Positions 60,789-64,000 of a DNA stretch of 64,000 nt are shown piece by piece. This stretch comes from Vulcaniibacterium gelatinicum (GTDB lineage Bacteria > Pseudomonadota > Gammaproteobacteria > Xanthomonadales > Xanthomonadaceae), in NCBI RefSeq assembly GCF_008033445.1, contig NZ_VNKO01000007.1:62001-126000 (forward strand). Direction: 5' to 3'. Numbering within the stretch: the stretch's first letter is position 1; every line of letters starts with the position of its first letter. The notes under the pieces were generated by a model, which ran no database searches, was not told where the DNA came from, and was given only the letters and a program-made list of their open reading frames with translations. The translations under genes were made by a program, and so were the position numbers.

Positions 60789-60791
60789 CGC

Positions 60792-61082
60792 TCAGCCTCC
60801 CGACAGCGCCTGCATCACGTACACCTCGGCGTTCGCGCCGAGCACCTGGCCCAGGTCGCGCTTGTCGCGGATCGCCTCGCCGTCCACGAACACCGCCACG
60901 TGGTGGCGCACTGCGCCGCGCTCGTCGAGCACGTAGCCGCGCAGGGTCGGGTGGCGCGCGAACACGCCCTCGAGCGCCTCCGCCAGGCTGCCGCCCGGCA
61001 CCTCCAGCGCCACCTCGCCGCCGCCCGGCGGCGCCTGCGGCAGCCAGCGCGACAATGCCGAAGCGAGCACCACCCGGGCCAT
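60792..61082 (-). CDS. MoaD/ThiS-like ubiquitin-fold protein
   Basis: The 96-residue protein has the beta-grasp pattern ([52 protein letters not shown]) and ends MQALSGG with a C-terminal Gly-Gly, the site adenylated and thiocarboxylated in sulfur carriers. No moaE, thiG or E1-like gene is adjacent. Coupling to a beta-propeller gene 3 bases away suggests a dedicated two-gene unit rather than molybdopterin or thiamine synthesis. Confidence 0.85.
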   Translation of the reverse strand: MARVVLASALSRWLPQAPPGGGEVALEVPGGSLAEALEGVFARHPTLRGYVLDERGAVRHHVAVFVDGEAIRDKRDLGQVLGANAEVYVMQALSGG

Positions 61083-61235
61083 GCCGACCTCCGCGCGGGA
61101 AGGAGGCCCGAGGGTACGCCTGCCGTTCCGGAACGAGGAAGTGCCGGCCGGGCCATGTCGAAATCCGCCCCGCCCATCCGTCGTCCTGGCAAGTGCGCCG
61201 CTTCGCGCACGAGACCAACGCCGCAGGAGCCGTCC

Positions 61236-61505
61236 ATGACCCGTCTCGCCCCCGCCCTGTTCGCTCTCGCCCTCGCCTTGCCCGCCGCCGCGGCCGAGGC
61301 GATCTACGAGATTGACCCCGACCACACCTACCCGAGCTTCGAGGCCGACCACATGGGCCTGTCGTTCTGGCGCGGCAAGTTCAACCGCACCCGCGGCACC
61401 ATGACCTTCGACCGCAGCGAATGTGGCCTGCCCGCTGGCCAGGACCTGGGGTTCGACATGACCGTCGAGCTGCGCATCCAGGTCGAGGCGATCGGCAAGG
61501 AATGA
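61236..61505 (+). CDS. YceI-family protein with large internal deletion
   Basis: The 89-residue product has a signal peptide ([19 protein letters not shown]), the YceI opening ([35 protein letters not shown]) and then directly the YceI ending ([18 protein letters not shown]). Full YceI proteins are about 190 residues and form a lipocalin-like barrel for polyisoprenoid binding; roughly 100 central residues are missing with the frame kept. It is therefore probably a decayed gene, though a small secreted product may still be made. Confidence 0.8.
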   Translation: MTRLAPALFALALALPAAAAEAIYEIDPDHTYPSFEADHMGLSFWRGKFNRTRGTMTFDRSECGLPAGQDLGFDMTVELRIQVEAIGKE

Positions 61506-61584
61506 CCCGACACCGCAGGTTCCTGCATAGGATCTCGAAGGCAATTCCCCTTACCTACCACGCCACCCCGACCGAGGAGGTTCC

Positions 61585-61944
61585 ATGAGCTATGTAGACG
61601 GCTACGTCCTGCCCGTGCCCCGCGCCAACCTCGCGGCCTACCGGCGCCTGGCGCGCAAGGCCGGCCGGATCTGGAAGGAACACGGCGCGCTGGCCTACGT
61701 CGAGTGCGTCGCCGACGACGTCCAGCCCGGCAAGCTGACCTCGTTCCCGCAGGCGGTGAAGCTCAAGCCGGACGAGGTCGTGGTGTTCGCGTGGATCGTG
61801 TTCCGCTCGCGCCGCGCCCGCGACCGGATCAACGCATTGGTGATGAAGGATCCGCGCCTGGCCGACATGGCCGACCCGAAGCGCCTGCCGTTCGATGCCC
61901 GGCGCATGTTCTGGGGCGGATTCAAGCCGATCATCGAACTGTGA
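61585..61944 (+). CDS. DUF1428 family protein
   Basis: The 119-residue protein matches the DUF1428 (YbaA-like) family: SYVDGYVLPVPRANLAAYRR, ALAYVECVADDVQPGKLTSF, DEVVVFAWIVFRSRRARD and the closing PFDARRMFWGGFKPIIEL. The fold is dimeric alpha-beta barrel-like; the function is unknown. A GAGGAGG sequence precedes the ATG. A weak GGGGG-TTCT-CCCCC hairpin lies about 16 bases after the stop. Confidence 0.9.
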   Translation: MSYVDGYVLPVPRANLAAYRRLARKAGRIWKEHGALAYVECVADDVQPGKLTSFPQAVKLKPDEVVVFAWIVFRSRRARDRINALVMKDPRLADMADPKRLPFDARRMFWGGFKPIIEL

Positions 61945-62034
61945 GGGCCACCGCCGCCCGGGGGTTCTCCCCCATTTGCCGCCGGATGGAACGGCGTTAT
62001 GGTGGGCCTCCCCGCGCCGTTGCAGGGAGGCCCC

Positions 62035-63498
62035 ATGCGCCAGCGCCAGGATCCGGACGGGCTGCGTCTGCCGATCAAGCTCGACAGCACCAGCAACGGC
62101 GAGTTCATGCCGGTACCGCTGGCGCCGGAGCACCGCCACGCGCGCCAGCTCGCGCGCGAATGGGCCACCGGCCTGGCGCGCCGGCTCGGCGTTTCGCGCC
62201 GCGACTTCCTGGTGTCCGCCTGCGGCGCGGCGACCACGCTGCTGGCGATGAACGCGGCCTACGCCGCGGCCGGCAGGCGCGGCGGCCTGTTCGACCTCGA
62301 CCCCGAGGCCGCGCACGACGCCGACGCCGCGCGCGCAGCGCTGGAGGGCGACGAGTTCATCTTCGACGTGCAGGGCCATTTCGTGAATCCCACCGGCGCC
62401 TGGACGCGCCGCCTGCCGGAGGGCGCACGCCCGCTGGCGAGCTTCGACACGCAGGGTTGCGCCGCTGCGGCGCTGCCGGGGAACCTGAACCACCTGCAAT
62501 GCTTCGGGCCCGATGCCTTCATCCGCGACGTGTTCCTCGACTCGGACACCTCGCTGATGGTGCTCTCGTTCGTGCCCTCCACCCGCGAGCGCCAACCGCT
62601 CACGATCGAGGAGGCCGCGGCGGTGGCCGCGATCGTCGAGCGCATGGAAGGCACGCACCGGCTGTTCCTGCACGGCCGCGTGAACCCGAACCAGCCCGGC
62701 GACCTGGAGGACATGGACCGCCTGGCCGAACGCTTCCCGATCCGCGCCTGGAAGACCTACACGCAGTGGGGGCCGGACGGCCGCGGGTTCTGGCTCGACG
62801 ACGAGCCCGGCATCGCGATGATCGAGAAGGCGCGCCGGCTCGGCATCCGCAACATCGCCATCCACAAGGGACTGCCGTTCGGCCCGCAGTCGTACGAGCA
62901 CAGCACCTGCGCCGACGTCGGGCGCGTGGCCCGGCGCTTCCCGGACGTCAACTTCCTGATATACCACTCCGGCTTCGTCGCCGGTGCGCCGGAGGGCCCG
63001 TACGACGAATCGCGCCGCGACGGCATTGATGCGCTGATCACCTCGCTGCGGCAGGCGGGCCTGGGCCACGGCAGCAACGTGTACGCCGAACTCGGTTCCA
63101 CCTGGCGCTTCCTGATGCGCGACCCGGACTCGGCCGCGCACGCGCTGGGCAAGCTGCTCAGGTACGTCGGCCCGGACAACATCCTGTGGGGCACCGACTC
63201 GATCTGGTACGGCAGCCCGCAGGACCAGATCCAGGCCTTCCGCACCTTCCAGATCGCGCCGGAACTGCGCGAAAAACACGGTTACCCGGAGATCACGCCG
63301 GACATCCGCGCCAGGATCTTCGGCCGCAACGCGCTCAAGGTGTACGCCGTGCCGGAGGACGTGCTGCGCGTGCACCTGCGCGGCGACCGGATCGCGCGCG
63401 AGCGCGAGGAATACCGCAACGCGCCCGACCCGGCCTTCCTCACCTACGGCCCGAAGACGCGGCGCGAGTTCCTCACGCTCAAGGCCTGGGGCGGGTGA
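62035..63498 (+). CDS. Exported amidohydrolase-family protein
   Basis: The 487-residue protein has an internal twin-arginine-type signal (SRRDFLVSACGAATTLLAMN, about 53-72) after a long N-terminal leader, then an amidohydrolase-2 TIM-barrel domain: FIFDVQGHFVNPTGAW (metal QGH in place of the usual HxH), RAWKTYTQWG, NIAIHKGLP, NFLIYHSGFV and LWGTDSIWYG. The late aspartate and histidines support metal-dependent hydrolysis or decarboxylation. Substrate unknown. GGGAGG upstream supports ATG 62035. Confidence 0.85.
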   Translation: MRQRQDPDGLRLPIKLDSTSNGEFMPVPLAPEHRHARQLAREWATGLARRLGVSRRDFLVSACGAATTLLAMNAAYAAAGRRGGLFDLDPEAAHDADAARAALEGDEFIFDVQGHFVNPTGAWTRRLPEGARPLASFDTQGCAAAALPGNLNHLQCFGPDAFIRDVFLDSDTSLMVLSFVPSTRERQPLTIEEAAAVAAIVERMEGTHRLFLHGRVNPNQPGDLEDMDRLAERFPIRAWKTYTQWGPDGRGFWLDDEPGIAMIEKARRLGIRNIAIHKGLPFGPQSYEHSTCADVGRVARRFPDVNFLIYHSGFVAGAPEGPYDESRRDGIDALITSLRQAGLGHGSNVYAELGSTWRFLMRDPDSAAHALGKLLRYVGPDNILWGTDSIWYGSPQDQIQAFRTFQIAPELREKHGYPEITPDIRARIFGRNALKVYAVPEDVLRVHLRGDRIAREREEYRNAPDPAFLTYGPKTRREFLTLKAWGG

Positions 63499-63627
63499 GG
63501 CGGCACCCGCAGGGCGTGCGCCACTCTCGCATCGGCCGTGCCCGATGCCTGCAATGACGAAGAGGAACCGACACCGCCTTCGCCGCGCCTGCGCTAGTCT
63601 CTGCGTGACGTCCTACCGGAGCCCGCC

Positions 63628-64000
63628 ATGCGCATCCTCCTCACCGGCGCCACCGGACTGGTCGGCCAGGGCGTGTTGCACGAGTGCCTGCACGATCCCG
63701 ACGTCACCCGCGTCGCCGCGCTCGGGCGGCGGCCGAGCGGGCAGACGCACGCCAGGCTGGAAGACATCGTGGCGCCCGACTTCGCCGATCTGCGCGCGGT
63801 CGAGGACCGCCTGCATCCATTCGACGCCTGCTTCTACTGCGCCGGCGCCCCGCCGGTGGGCACGCCGGAAGCCGAGTATCGCCGCGTCACCCTCGACCTC
63901 ACCCTCAACGTCGCCCGCACCCTGGCGCGGCTCGATCCGGGGCTGCGCTTCCTCTACATCTCCGGCGCCTACGCCGACCCGGACAGCAGGATCATGCCGC
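63628..64000 (+). CDS. NAD(P)-binding epimerase/dehydratase-like protein, truncated by window end
   Basis: The first 124 residues show a Rossmann dinucleotide motif ILLTGATGLVGQGVLHECL, AALGRRPSG, and FLYISGAYADPDS, typical of atypical short-chain dehydrogenase or NAD-dependent epimerase proteins of about 220 residues. The gene runs off the window at 64000. A dyad GCATCGG-CCGATGC near 63529-63548 lies in its upstream gap. Confidence 0.8.
   Translation, partial: MRILLTGATGLVGQGVLHECLHDPDVTRVAALGRRPSGQTHARLEDIVAPDFADLRAVEDRLHPFDACFYCAGAPPVGTPEAEYRRVTLDLTLNVARTLARLDPGLRFLYISGAYADPDSRIMP

Noticed and set aside
61960-61976. GGGGG-TTCT-CCCCC hairpin after the DUF1428 gene as terminator
   Set aside because: The stem is short and followed by only ATTT, so intrinsic termination is too weak to call.
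63529-63548. GCATCGG/CCGATGC dyad before the last gene
   Set aside because: It has no T tract and no match to a known operator; it may be chance in GC-rich sequence.

Overview
The window is a GC-rich, densely coded bacterial chromosome segment. Gene content and order (hfq-hflX-hflK-hflC; ftsH-folP; surE-pcm-DedA-M23 lipoprotein; pyrG-kdsA-eno-ftsB-ispD-ispF-truD; large TonB-dependent receptor; gspAB) match Gammaproteobacteria of the order Xanthomonadales/Lysobacterales, and a Lysobacter- or Luteimonas-like genome is the best guess. This is inferred from recognised protein families and synteny, not from a database search. I saw no rRNA, tRNA, CRISPR array, prophage or intact transposase. No stretch above about 300 bases lacks a gene.

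Layout. 45-10090 (minus) holds housekeeping genes: putP-miaA-hfq-hflX-hflKC and rlmE-ftsH-folP. 10154-14625 holds a yhbY/Mth938 pair, then surE-pcm-DedA-M23 lipoprotein linked by stop/start overlaps, an Smr-domain gene and a small lipoprotein gene. 14745-21470 (minus) is the run pyrG-kdsA-eno-ftsB-ispD-ispF-truD, covering CTP, Kdo, glycolysis, division, isoprenoid and tRNA pseudouridine functions. 21611-25116 has two secreted proteins of unknown function and parE. 25136-29275 (minus) has hutG, a DadA-like dehydrogenase, a DUF418 membrane protein and slyD. 29358-36502 mixes two NlpC/P60 hydrolases, transporters, a PhoA-family phosphatase, a CopD/HemJ-like membrane protein, a methyltransferase and a cyclophilin. 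36551-37830 has a GNAT gene behind a C13 tract and a hicAB toxin-antitoxin pair whose toxin gene looks frameshifted. 37912-43247 has a VTT membrane protein and a TPR-sulfotransferase/TonB-receptor operon. 43493-48665 has a small acidic protein, a DUF885 lipoprotein and a GAF-GAF-GGDEF-EAL protein. 48676-53965 has two EamA transporters flanking a LysR regulator, the orphan secretion pair gspA-gspB, and doxX. 53956-61082 has a DEAD-box helicase, an S4 protein, LemA-DUF2207, a ClpP-fold lipoprotein, and a beta-propeller/MoaD-like pair. 61236-64000 has a YceI remnant, DUF1428, an amidohydrolase and a truncated NAD(P)-binding gene.

The most distinctive non-coding signal is the set of intergenic inverted repeats. 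They include a nested ~180-bp hairpin built of 10-bp units between kdsA and eno, a relative that supplies the end of ispD, a perfect 26-bp-arm element at hfq/hflX, a perfect 33-bp-arm compound palindrome upstream of hutG, and repeats that have become coding sequence inside gspB. No fully new multi-gene defence or biosynthetic system is evident. The best leads for undescribed biology are the beta-propeller/MoaD-like pair, the sulfotransferase/TonB-receptor operon and the internally deleted YceI protein.
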